Source: an uncultured Prevotella sp.
GTDB lineage: Bacteria; Bacteroidota; Bacteroidia; Bacteroidales; Bacteroidaceae
DNA: 48,140 bases
Reading direction: 5' to 3'
Assembly: GCA_900548745.1 (NCBI GenBank)
Contig: URLQ01000004.1
Coordinates: 1 to 48,140, forward strand
The notes beneath the pieces are model-generated. The model did no database searches. It had not been told where the DNA came from and was given only the letters and a program-made list of their open reading frames with translations. Position 1 is the first letter of the stretch, and each line of letters starts with the position of its first letter. Below are positions 31,576 to 39,648 of the stretch, piece by piece. The position numbers and the translations under genes were made by a program.

Positions 31576-31607
31576 AGAAAAGCCGGACAATAACGTCCGG
31601 CTTTTCT
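31576..31607. terminator. Bidirectional terminator between uvrA and glyA
   Basis: A 13-bp perfect GC-containing stem (31576-31588 with 31595-31607; core AAAAGCCGGAC) with a 6-nt loop. A-rich sequence precedes and T-rich sequence follows on both strands. It lies between the convergent uvrA and glyA genes and suits termination in both directions. Confidence 0.85.
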
Positions 31608-31635
31608 ATTTAAATAAGCTATAATGCTTTTATGT

Positions 31636-32916
31636 TTAGTAAGCGAAGATAGGATAATTCTTCATTGTTTCGTTAACGCGCTTGCGTACAGAAGCAATTA
31701 CCTCCTCATTCTCCGGATCGTTGAGAACCTCCTCGATGAGCTCGGCAATAAGAACCATCATGTCTTCCTTTGCACCACGTGTGGTGATGGCAGGAGTACC
31801 GAGACGGATACCTGATGTCTGGAAAGCACTGCGAGTGTCGAATGGCACCATGTTCTTGTTGACTGTGATGTCTGCAGCAACAAGAGCCTTCTCTGCAACC
31901 TTACCAGTCAGTTCTGGGTATTTAGTGCGGAGGTCAACAAGCATGCTGTGGTTGTCGGTACCGCCACTAACGATAGAGAAGCCACGCTTAACGAGTTCCT
32001 CAGCCAGTTTAGCAGCATTCTTCTTCACCTGCAAAGCCCACTCCTTGAATTCAGGCTGCAGAGCCTCGCCAAAAGCAACAGCCTTGGCAGCGATGACGTG
32101 CTCCAGCGGACCGCCCTGCTGTCCTGGGAATACAGCACTGTTGAGCAGCTGGCTCATCATCTTTATCTGACCCTTAGGAGTAGTGAGGCCCCATGGATTC
32201 TCAAAGTCTTTACCCATAAGGATGATACCGCCACGAGGACCACGGAGAGTCTTGTGGGTAGTAGAAGTAACGATATGAGCATATTTAACAGGGTTATCAA
32301 GCAGACCGGCAGCGATAAGTCCTGCAGGGTGAGCCATATCGACCATCAGCAGAGCACCTACCTTGTCGGCAATCTCGCGCATGCGTTTGTAATCCCACTC
32401 ACGGCTATAAGCAGAGCCACCACCGATGATGAGCTTTGGCTTGTGTTCAAGAGCAAGCTGCTCCATCTCGTCGTAGTCTACTCTACCTGTTTCCTTCTTC
32501 AAGTTGTATCCTATAGGGTTATAGAGGATACCGGAAGTATTTACTGCAGAACCATGAGACAGGTGACCACCATGTGCAAGGTTCAGTCCCATAAATGTGT
32601 CTCCAGGTTTTAGAACAGCAAGAAGAACGGCAGCATTGGCCTGTGCACCAGAGTGAGGCTGCACGTTGGCATATTCTGCACCGAACAGTTTTTTTACTCT
32701 CTCGATGGCGAGAGTTTCAACCACGTCTACAACTTCGCAACCGCCATAATAGCGTTTGCCAGGATAGCCTTCGGCGTACTTGTTGGTGAGGCATGAGCCC
32801 ATGGCCTGCATAACCTCGTTGCTGACGAAATTCTCAGACGCGATAAGTTCCATACCTTTCAGCTGGCGCTGATGCTCTTTTTCGATAAGGTCGAAAATCT
32901 CTTGGTCTTTTTTCAT
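31636..32916 (-). CDS. glyA: Serine hydroxymethyltransferase
   Basis: PLP enzyme that interconverts serine and glycine and feeds 5,10-methylene-tetrahydrofolate. The 426 residues from MKKDQEIFDLIEKEHQRQ fit the family. Signatures: ELIASENFVSNEVMQAMGS, NVQPHSGAQANAAV, and the PLP lysine in IVTSTTHKTLRGPRGG. I chose ATG 32916; the longer frame from 32982 adds 22 residues unlike the family and would overlap the end of pyrI. It lies 58 bp downstream of pyrI on the same strand and may be read as the third gene of the pyrB-pyrI unit. Confidence 0.97.
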   Translation of the reverse strand: MKKDQEIFDLIEKEHQRQLKGMELIASENFVSNEVMQAMGSCLTNKYAEGYPGKRYYGGCEVVDVVETLAIERVKKLFGAEYANVQPHSGAQANAAVLLAVLKPGDTFMGLNLAHGGHLSHGSAVNTSGILYNPIGYNLKKETGRVDYDEMEQLALEHKPKLIIGGGSAYSREWDYKRMREIADKVGALLMVDMAHPAGLIAAGLLDNPVKYAHIVTSTTHKTLRGPRGGIILMGKDFENPWGLTTPKGQIKMMSQLLNSAVFPGQQGGPLEHVIAAKAVAFGEALQPEFKEWALQVKKNAAKLAEELVKRGFSIVSGGTDNHSMLVDLRTKYPELTGKVAEKALVAADITVNKNMVPFDTRSAFQTSGIRLGTPAITTRGAKEDMMVLIAELIEEVLNDPENEEVIASVRKRVNETMKNYPIFAY

Positions 32917-32974
32917 TTTTCTTAAAGATAAAGGATTAAACGTGTTTTTACTATATTTTTTAAAGGTTGTTTCC

Positions 32975-33430
32975 TTATACAAGTTTCACCTCGTTAATAT
33001 TCTGCTCCTTGTCGCAATAGTGGCACTTGATAATGCCGTGCTCCTTGTCTATCACATGGAAGATGGTCTGCATCGGTTCGTTGTTTGTGATACACTTGGG
33101 GTTGTTGCACTTTACTATGCCCTGGATAATGTCCGGAGTAGTGACTGGTTTCTTCTCCACCACCTCATAGTCGCGGATGACGTTAAGCACCACGTTAGGG
33201 GCAACGACGGAGAGACGGGAAATCTCCTCATCGGTGAAGAACTTGTTCTCCACCTTTATGATACCCTTCTTTCCTAATTTCTTGGACGGATAGTTGTAAC
33301 CGATAGTTACAGGATTTGACAGAGTCTGCAGTCCGAGCAGAGTTGCCACGGCGTATGCCTTCTCTGCCGGTATATGGTCGATGACGGTACCGTTTTCGAT
33401 AGCGGCAACAAGTCTTTCTTTTTTACTCAT
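32975..33430 (-). CDS. pyrI: Aspartate carbamoyltransferase regulatory subunit
   Basis: Allosteric nucleotide-binding subunit of aspartate transcarbamoylase. The 151 residues match PyrI (about 150). The N-terminal allosteric domain includes VAAIENGTVIDHIPAEKAY, and the C-terminal zinc domain has four cysteines in two pairs (CNNPKCI and CHYCDKE). It directly follows pyrB with 24 bp between, as in other PyrBI pairs, so a dodecameric, nucleotide-regulated enzyme is expected. Confidence 0.97.
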   Translation of the reverse strand: MSKKERLVAAIENGTVIDHIPAEKAYAVATLLGLQTLSNPVTIGYNYPSKKLGKKGIIKVENKFFTDEEISRLSVVAPNVVLNVIRDYEVVEKKPVTTPDIIQGIVKCNNPKCITNNEPMQTIFHVIDKEHGIIKCHYCDKEQNINEVKLV

Positions 33431-33454
33431 AGTGATATTTCTGTTTTTTTTTGC

Positions 33455-34402
33455 TTATCCTATAATAGTCTTGTCGTTCTTTATATCCTCGAGAGAATAT
33501 CCGAGCACGTCGCTGATGATGGCTTCACGTGCATAGAGACCATTCTGTGCCTGTTGGATATAATATGCATGTGGGTCTTCGTCCACATCGTATGCTATCT
33601 CGTTGACTCTTGGCAGCGGATGCAGAATCTTCATATTCTGACGTGCCTTGCAGAGAATGTCTTTCTTCAGGATATACACGTTCTTTACTCTCTCGTATTC
33701 CATGAGATCGGAGAAGCGTTCCTTCTGCACACGTGTCATATAGAGAATGTCTGCCTCAGCAATGATGTCCTCGTTGAAATCAGTATGTTCCACATATCTT
33801 ATGCCGTGCTGTTTGCAATACAGTTTGTATTCATCTGGCATGGCAAGCTCCTTTGGAGCTATAAAGTGGAATGTAGGATTGAAATGACGCATTGCCATGA
33901 TCAGCGAGTGTACTGTACGACCGTATTTGAGGTCGCCGACAAGAAAGATATTGAGGTTCTCGAGTGTGCCTTGTGTCTTGTAGAAAGAATAGAGGTCAAG
34001 CATACACTGTGAAGGATGCTGGTGTGCACCGTCACCTGCATTGACGATAGGCACCGGTGCAATCTCGGATGCATATTGTGCTGCACCCTCGATATGGTGT
34101 CTCATCACAATCACGTCGGCATAGTTGGAAACCATAAGGATGGTATCCTTGAGGGTTTCGCCCTTGGTGGCGCTTGTCACTTTTGCATCAGAGAATCCTA
34201 TTACCTTTGCTCCGAGCCTGTTGGCTGCCGTTTCAAAACTCAGTCGTGTCCTGGTGGAAGGTTCAAAGAACAAAGTTGCCACTACTTTTCCTTTCAGAAT
34301 TTCACGATTGGGATGCATTTCGAACTCTTTTGCCATCTGTATCATGTAGAGGATTTTCTCTTTCGACAGGTCGGCAATTGTTACAAAATCATGTTTTTCC
34401 AT
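33455..34402 (-). CDS. pyrB: Aspartate carbamoyltransferase catalytic subunit
   Basis: Condenses carbamoyl phosphate with aspartate in pyrimidine biosynthesis. The 315 residues fit the family. The carbamoyl-phosphate site is FEPSTRTRLSFETA (about residues 51-64), followed by ADVIVMRHHIEG, GDGAHQHPSQCMLDLYSF, VGDLKYGRTVHSL and the terminal LHPLPRVNEI. A degenerate promoter-like TACCTTCG sits at 34443-34436 on the minus strand about 35 bp upstream, one base off the -7 consensus. It is divergent from the PBP1A gene. Confidence 0.97.
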   Translation of the reverse strand: MEKHDFVTIADLSKEKILYMIQMAKEFEMHPNREILKGKVVATLFFEPSTRTRLSFETAANRLGAKVIGFSDAKVTSATKGETLKDTILMVSNYADVIVMRHHIEGAAQYASEIAPVPIVNAGDGAHQHPSQCMLDLYSFYKTQGTLENLNIFLVGDLKYGRTVHSLIMAMRHFNPTFHFIAPKELAMPDEYKLYCKQHGIRYVEHTDFNEDIIAEADILYMTRVQKERFSDLMEYERVKNVYILKKDILCKARQNMKILHPLPRVNEIAYDVDEDPHAYYIQQAQNGLYAREAIISDVLGYSLEDIKNDKTIIG

Positions 34403-34462
34403 ATACCGTAGTTATCTTTTTATTTTTTTCAACTGCGAAGGTAAGCATAATTTTTAATTTAT

Positions 34463-34495
34463 TTGTGGCAATAGACAGAAAAAATTGTATTTTTG
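34463..34495 (+). promoter_or_regulatory. Putative promoter of the PBP1A gene
   Basis: TATTTTTG (34488-34495) is a good -7 element. The nearest TTG (34463-34465) is 22 bp upstream, slightly too far, so the -33 half is weak. The predicted start of transcription near 34501 leaves about 52 nt before the chosen ATG at 34553 and places the TTG-initiated longer frame (34493) inside the -7 element. Confidence 0.5.
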
Positions 34496-34552
34496 CAAAA
34501 TAATAGAAATAATGTGCCTGTAACAGGCAAAAGATTACGTATAAAAACTATA

Positions 34553-36856
34553 ATGAGAAAAAAACTAATTCATTTCCTTTGGGGATTTCTTATCTTCATG
34601 ACAATGGGGGCTTTTGCAAGTTTCATTGCAATATGGAACGGATGGATAGGATATATGCCCGATATTGAAGATCTGCAGAATCCAATCAGCAGATATGCCT
34701 CACAGGTGTATTCGGCAGACGGCAAACTGTTGGGAACCTACAACATGAACCGCGAAAACAGAATCCATGTGGGCTACAATAATCTTTCACCTTATTTAAT
34801 AAAAGCACTCGTAGCGACAGAGGACGAGCGCTTCTACGAACATTCGGGCATCGACTTCATCGCACTGGCAAGAGCCGTGGTAAAAAGAGGACTGCTCGGA
34901 CAGACAAGTGCAGGAGGCGGCTCTACCATTACGCAACAGTTAGCTAAACAGCTTTATTCGCAGACTGCAGAGAGCACGTCGGAACGACTGATACAGAAGC
35001 CTATAGAATGGGTGATAGCAATAAAACTGGAGAAATTCTATACGAAAGAGGAAATCATTACCATGTATCTCAACTATTTTGATTTTCTCCATAATGCTGT
35101 AGGTATAAAAAATGCAGCGAATGTGTATTTCGGCAAAGACCCATCGAAGCTGACGCTTGATGAGGCTGCCACTTTGATAGGATTATGCAAGAATCCTTCT
35201 TTCTTCAACCCGGTACGCTATCCTGAACGTTGTCTGGAAAGAAGAAACGTGGTGCTCGGACAGATGCTGAAGGCAGGGTATATCACCCGGGCGGAGTTTG
35301 ACGAGAACAAGATGAAGGATCTGGAGTTGAACTTCCACCGCTCAGACCATAAGGATGGCATTGCAACGTATTTCCGTGAGTTCCTGCGACAGTATATGAT
35401 GGCGAAAAAGCCGGAACTGTCAAAGTATCCATCATGGAACAGGGTGCAGTATTCCGTGGATTCACTTGCATGGGAGACTGACCCTCTGTATGGCTGGTGC
35501 AACAAGAATTTAAAGAAAAACGGAGAGCCGTATAATGTATATACCGACGGACTGAAGATTTTCACCACACTTGATTCAAGAATGCAGAAATATGCAGAGG
35601 ATGCCGTGAGGAAACATGTAGGCGGCTACCTGCAGCCAGAATTCTCTAAAGAGAACAGGACTAAGCCGAATGCTCCGTTCACGAAGGCGTTGAAGGCTTC
35701 GGAAGTGAATTCCATTCTCGACCGTGCCATGCGACAGAGCGACCGCTACAGAATGCTAAAGGCACAGGGCGCATCGGAGGAGGAGATAAAGGAGTCATTC
35801 AAAAGGCCGGTAGAGATGACAGTGTTTACGTATCATGGCGACATAGACACGCTGATGTCGCCAATGGACTCCATACGATATGTGAAGTCGTTTCTGAGAG
35901 CTGGATTCATGAGTATGGACCCGAGAAACGGTGCCGTAAAGGCGTATGTGGGAGGTATTGACTTCACACATTTCAAATACGACATGGTAACGCAGGGCAG
36001 AAGGCAGGTTGGTTCTACAATAAAGCCGTTCCTCTACGCCCTGTCAATGGCTAACGGCATGTCACCTTGTGATGTGGTACGCAACGTGCAACGCAGCTAT
36101 GGTAACTGGACTCCAAGAAACGGCTCAAGGGCTCGCTATGGCTCTATGGTGACACTGAAGTGGGCTTTGTCCATGTCGAACAACTGGATTTCGGCAGACC
36201 TCATGAGCAGGATAAACCCACAGGACTTTCTGCGTATACTGAGAGACTTCGGAATAAACACATTCGGCATCTATCCGTCTATCGTGCTCTGTCTTGGCCC
36301 TAACGAGGCAACAGTAAGCGAGATGGTAAGTGCATACACCACGTTTGCAAACCACGGCATACATACAAAGCCGATGTTCGTTTCGAAGATAGAAGACAGC
36401 GATGGAAATGTCATTGCCAACTTCCAGCCTCGCATGAATGAGGTGATAAGTGAAGAAGGGGCATACAAAATGCTTGAGATGCTGATGTCTGTCATTGACC
36501 ATGGCACAGGAGGAAGAATGAGATATAAATACAAGGTGGAATGCCCGATGGGTGGCAAGACGGGAACTACAAACCGCAATGCCGATGCTTGGTTTATGGG
36601 CTTTACTCCGACGCTGGTGAGCGGCTGTTGGGTTGGCGGTGAAGACCGTGACATCCACTTCGATTCTACCCGTATGGGACAAGGAGCGAACATGGCATTG
36701 CCTATATGGGCATATTATATGAAAAAGGTGTTTGCCAACCGTTCTCTCGGTTATGACCCGAATGAGAAATTCGACATTCCGGAAGACTTTAACCCTTGTA
36801 GTAGTGCCGATGACGAGATTGACAGCAGATATAGTATTGAGGAAATCTATGAGTAG
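34553..36856 (+). CDS. Bifunctional penicillin-binding protein 1A (glycosyltransferase/transpeptidase)
   Basis: Class A PBP that polymerises and cross-links peptidoglycan in the periplasm. About 767 residues from MRKKLIHFLWGF. One N-terminal membrane anchor (about 8-30). GT51 domain (about 50-240): catalytic Glu in ATEDERFYEHSGID, then GGGSTITQQLAKQLYSQTA. Transpeptidase domain: SxxK as STIK in GRRQVGSTIKPFLYAL, SxN as SNN in LSMSNNWISADL, and KTG in GGKTGTTNRNADAWFMGFTP. The C-terminus is short and acidic (SSADDEIDSRYSIEEIYE). I rejected the longer TTG frame from 34493. It is monocistronic, divergent from pyrB, and faces the buk gene across a strong hairpin. Confidence 0.95.
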   Translation: MRKKLIHFLWGFLIFMTMGAFASFIAIWNGWIGYMPDIEDLQNPISRYASQVYSADGKLLGTYNMNRENRIHVGYNNLSPYLIKALVATEDERFYEHSGIDFIALARAVVKRGLLGQTSAGGGSTITQQLAKQLYSQTAESTSERLIQKPIEWVIAIKLEKFYTKEEIITMYLNYFDFLHNAVGIKNAANVYFGKDPSKLTLDEAATLIGLCKNPSFFNPVRYPERCLERRNVVLGQMLKAGYITRAEFDENKMKDLELNFHRSDHKDGIATYFREFLRQYMMAKKPELSKYPSWNRVQYSVDSLAWETDPLYGWCNKNLKKNGEPYNVYTDGLKIFTTLDSRMQKYAEDAVRKHVGGYLQPEFSKENRTKPNAPFTKALKASEVNSILDRAMRQSDRYRMLKAQGASEEEIKESFKRPVEMTVFTYHGDIDTLMSPMDSIRYVKSFLRAGFMSMDPRNGAVKAYVGGIDFTHFKYDMVTQGRRQVGSTIKPFLYALSMANGMSPCDVVRNVQRSYGNWTPRNGSRARYGSMVTLKWALSMSNNWISADLMSRINPQDFLRILRDFGINTFGIYPSIVLCLGPNEATVSEMVSAYTTFANHGIHTKPMFVSKIEDSDGNVIANFQPRMNEVISEEGAYKMLEMLMSVIDHGTGGRMRYKYKVECPMGGKTGTTNRNADAWFMGFTPTLVSGCWVGGEDRDIHFDSTRMGQGANMALPIWAYYMKKVFANRSLGYDPNEKFDIPEDFNPCSSADDEIDSRYSIEEIYE

Positions 36857-36975
36857 TAAATGACTCTATGTGGCAAGTCTTATGCACAGGGAGGCTGAGA
36901 CTTACCTACAAGACTTTTGTCCCGTCATACCTATGGATATTTATACAAAAAGAATAATAGAGATTTATGCAGGAG

Positions 36976-37015
36976 CAAGAGAGGGCAGAAGCGAAACCGC
37001 TTCTGCCCTCTCTTG
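36976..37015. terminator. 18-bp perfect GC-rich hairpin between PBP1A and buk
   Basis: Arms CAAGAGAGGGCAGAAGCG (36976-36993) and its exact complement (36998-37015), with a 4-nt loop AAAC. It lies between convergent genes and would stop polymerases from either side, but no T-run follows on either strand, unlike the other terminators in this window. RNA 3'-end stabilisation or a repeated palindrome are alternatives. Confidence 0.65.
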
Positions 37016-37050
37016 AATAGGTGTGTGTTTAGTATGCCTGTGTATTATTT

Positions 37051-38157
37051 TTAGTCTTCGTCATTAACAACGAGATTCATCTCTTCAACGCAAGAAACTC
37101 CAGTGTATGTAAGAACCGGAAGGTCGCCACGCAGAGCACCAAGAGCATTGTATGCCAACGACTTCATCTCGTTTTCGCCAGGAATGACTACGACTGGAGC
37201 AAGATACTCAACCTGTTCCTTTATGCCTGCTACGCAATAATCACCATGAGCCATACCACCTGTAAGGATTATAGCATCTACCTTTCCCATCATAGCCACA
37301 TACATAGCACCAATCTGCTTGGATATAGTATAAAGCATAGCTTCAAAGAGTGTACGGTATGGCTCTTCGCCAGCCTCAGCCTTACTTTCGATAGTAATCA
37401 TGTCGTTTGTTCCAAGGTATCCGGTAAGTCCACCCTTGCCATGAATCATCTTCTTTATCTGACGGATATCATATTTGCCGCTGAAACATAGGTTCACCAA
37501 AGCCTCTGCTGGTATTGTTCCTGCACGCTCCGGAGAGATAGGACCTTCACCATTGAGGGCATTGTTGACATCAATGACTTTTCCCTTCTGATGGGCTCCA
37601 ATGGAAATACCGCCACCGAGGTGAGCCACGATAAGGTTCATGTCTTCATATTTCTTACCAACAGATGCTGCATACTGCCTTGCCGTTGCCTTCTGGTTGA
37701 GTGCGTGGAAGATGGACTCTCTCTTTATTCCCGGAAAACCAGAAATTCTTGCCTTCATAGGGAACTCGTCAACAACAACAGGGTCGGCGATATATGCCTT
37801 GCATCCACATTCCCTTGCTATTTCGTCAGCAATGAGAGCACCAAGGTTGCAGGCATGCTCATGAGTAGCATTCAACAAGTCCTCTTTCATTTTCTCGTTA
37901 ACTTCGTAGACACCACCCTTGAGAGGGCATAACAGACCGCCACGGCCTATAACGGCATCAAACTTCAGCTCTATTCCTTCTTGTTGAAGTTTCTGTACTA
38001 TGAAATCCCTTCTGTATTCATATTGGTCAATGATATGATGGAATTTCGAGAGTTCGTTTACAGGGAGATGCGCTCCACCTGTCCAAACTACTTTTTCATC
38101 TTCGTATATTGCGAGTTTCGTAGATGTAGATCCAGGGTTAATGGCTAAAATTTTCAT
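37051..38157 (-). CDS. buk: Butyrate kinase
   Basis: Acetokinase-family kinase that makes ATP and a short or branched-chain carboxylate from the acyl phosphate. The 368 residues match butyrate kinases (about 355-370), shorter than acetate kinase. The phosphate-binding MKILAINPGSTSTKLAIYED opens the protein, with GRGGLLCPLKGGVY, AHLGGGISIGAHQKGKVIDVNNALNGEGP and LTGGMAHG following. It is the second gene after ptb (18 bp). The pair could serve butyrate, isobutyrate or isovalerate metabolism; no butyryl-CoA synthesis or branched-chain oxidoreductase genes are in the window to say which. Confidence 0.94.
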   Translation of the reverse strand: MKILAINPGSTSTKLAIYEDEKVVWTGGAHLPVNELSKFHHIIDQYEYRRDFIVQKLQQEGIELKFDAVIGRGGLLCPLKGGVYEVNEKMKEDLLNATHEHACNLGALIADEIARECGCKAYIADPVVVDEFPMKARISGFPGIKRESIFHALNQKATARQYAASVGKKYEDMNLIVAHLGGGISIGAHQKGKVIDVNNALNGEGPISPERAGTIPAEALVNLCFSGKYDIRQIKKMIHGKGGLTGYLGTNDMITIESKAEAGEEPYRTLFEAMLYTISKQIGAMYVAMMGKVDAIILTGGMAHGDYCVAGIKEQVEYLAPVVVIPGENEMKSLAYNALGALRGDLPVLTYTGVSCVEEMNLVVNDED

Positions 38158-38175
38158 ATCAGTTATTTATTGTTT

Positions 38176-39099
38176 TTATTTATGAGATATACAGGCCACA
38201 GCAAGACTATAGAATTTGGATTCACCGCTGTCAGCTCTTGAGGCTACAACGATTGGGGCAGTAGTGCCATACAGCATACCTGCCGTTTCAGCACCTCCGA
38301 AGAGAGTGATAGTCTTGTAGAACACATTGCCCGACTCGATGTTAGGGAAGATAAGGGCATCGGCATTGCCAACCACAGGTGATGCAATACCCTTGATAGC
38401 GCCACTGTCGGCATCACATGCCGTCTTGACATCCATCGGTCCGTCAACGACAACATCTCCGTATGCTCCCTCTTTAGCCTTTTTCATAAGTGTTTCATAA
38501 CTTAAGGTGTGAGGGAATTTCTCACTGACCTTCTCCGTGCAGTGTATAAGAGCCACGTTCGGACGTTCTTTTCCGAGATTGCGGCAAACATCCACGACGT
38601 ATCCCAAAATAGCATCAAACTGCTCTTCTGTAGGCCGTGGAATAACGGCTGCATCAGAGAAAACGAGGAATTTGTCGTATGAAGGAATCTGTGCCACTGT
38701 CACATGGGTCATTACCCTACCCTTCTCCAACAAACCATGTTCCTTGTTAAGTACTGCCCTAAGCAGATTGTCTGTGTTGATTGTGCCTTTCATGAGAACA
38801 TCAGCTTTGCCTTCTCTCACAATCTGTACTGCAAGAGCTGCCGCCGCGTCCGGATTCTCTGCTTCATGGATAGATACGTGGTCAGGATATTTCTCTGCCA
38901 GTTCGCAGACAAAATCCGCTTTTGTACCGCCAGTGCATAACAGGAAGTCCGCAATGCCTTCTTCCAAACCGCGGTTAATCACATACTCCGTGTGCGAATC
39001 GTTCGGGCACACCAACGCAACTCTTTTCCTGTTCTTTAGTAAGCTCAGGTTGCTTATAAGTGTCTTGAAATTCTGAGTAGATTGCATAATGCTTTTCAT
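38176..39099 (-). CDS. ptb: Phosphate butyryltransferase
   Basis: Converts butyryl-CoA (or a similar acyl-CoA) and phosphate to the acyl phosphate used by butyrate kinase. About 307 residues with the phosphotransacetylase-family pattern: RKRVALVCPNDSHTEYVINRG, VLMKGTINTDNLLRAVLNKE, VDGPMDVKTACDADSGAIKG, VGNADALIFPNIESGN. The start is uncertain: ATG at 39099 (MKSIMQST) or 39087 (MQSTQNFK). The ATG at 39117 that opens the longest frame lies upstream of the predicted transcription start and is unlikely. It is the first gene of the ptb-buk operon. Confidence 0.92.
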   Translation of the reverse strand: MKSIMQSTQNFKTLISNLSLLKNRKRVALVCPNDSHTEYVINRGLEEGIADFLLCTGGTKADFVCELAEKYPDHVSIHEAENPDAAAALAVQIVREGKADVLMKGTINTDNLLRAVLNKEHGLLEKGRVMTHVTVAQIPSYDKFLVFSDAAVIPRPTEEQFDAILGYVVDVCRNLGKERPNVALIHCTEKVSEKFPHTLSYETLMKKAKEGAYGDVVVDGPMDVKTACDADSGAIKGIASPVVGNADALIFPNIESGNVFYKTITLFGGAETAGMLYGTTAPIVVASRADSGESKFYSLAVACISHK

Positions 39100-39106
39100 T
39101 TTTTTG

Positions 39107-39136
39107 CAAAAATACATTAATCATACTATACCTCAA
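39107..39136 (-). promoter_or_regulatory. Promoter of ptb-buk
   Basis: On the minus strand TTG (39136-39134, within TTTG), 19 bp, TATTTTTG (39114-39107). The predicted start of transcription is at about 39100-39102, immediately before the ATG at 39099 and 13-15 nt before the ATG at 39087. Confidence 0.75.
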
Positions 39137-39560
39137 AGAAAAATTACACAAATCTTTATCGAATGTGCAGTTTATCCGTGTTTTTGCTTATTAAATATGA
39201 GTTTTAGAACATTTTCAAAGATAAGAGTGGTATATTTTTCCCTTTCATTTTGTTTATTTTGAATTTAGTAAAAGGTTTTACATTGATCAAAATCAACATA
39301 TTTATAGTCTCTATTGAGGTTCGTTAAGTGTTTGCAATACATTTTATCACATGATGGAAACTTAGAATTGTTTAGGCGTTTTCGTGTTTTCAGCAGACAA
39401 GTTGACGAAAAGATTTGTCTACCCGACTTCCTTGAACAACGAAACGAACCTCCTCGCCCAATTACCAACTCGTATAATAAAAAACATACGTTTTTACGAC
39501 TTATACTAAAGAAAAATCATAAAATATATGTATTTTATCTTTAATACTAAAGAAAAACAT
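39137..39560. other. Intergenic region with a GC-richer patch; no confident gene
   Basis: About 420 bp between the ptb promoter and the LysM gene promoter. Short open frames exist on both strands (39314-39544 plus, 39265-39468 minus), but neither product resembles a family I know. The segment around 39370-39470 is clearly richer in C and G than the AT-rich flanks, which suggests a gene remnant or an interspersed non-coding element. Near the right end an imperfect direct repeat (39503-39520 and 39544-39560, ATACTAAAGAAAAA core) flanks the palindrome ATAAAATA-TATG-TATTTTAT. Confidence 0.4.
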
Positions 39561-39568
39561 TAACTTTG
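39561..39568 (+). promoter_or_regulatory. Putative -7 element of the LysM gene
   Basis: TAACTTTG fits TAnnTTTG and would start transcription near 39574, leaving about 75 nt of leader before the ATG at 39649. No TTG is present at 19-20 bp upstream; the direct repeat at 39544-39560 abuts the element instead. Confidence 0.5.
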
Positions 39569-39648
39569 CAAGAGATAACATATAAATGAGATGTCGAGTC
39601 CTCTACGAGACTTTACATTTTCATTACATTATTAATATATAGAAAAGC

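Noticed and set aside
34493..34552. TTG start for the PBP1A gene
   Set aside because: It falls within the likely -7 element and precedes the natural membrane-anchor start at 34553.
39265..39544. Small genes of 67 and 76 codons on opposite strands
   Set aside because: They overlap each other antisense, have no recognisable domain and no promoter; I treat the stretch as non-coding or remnant.
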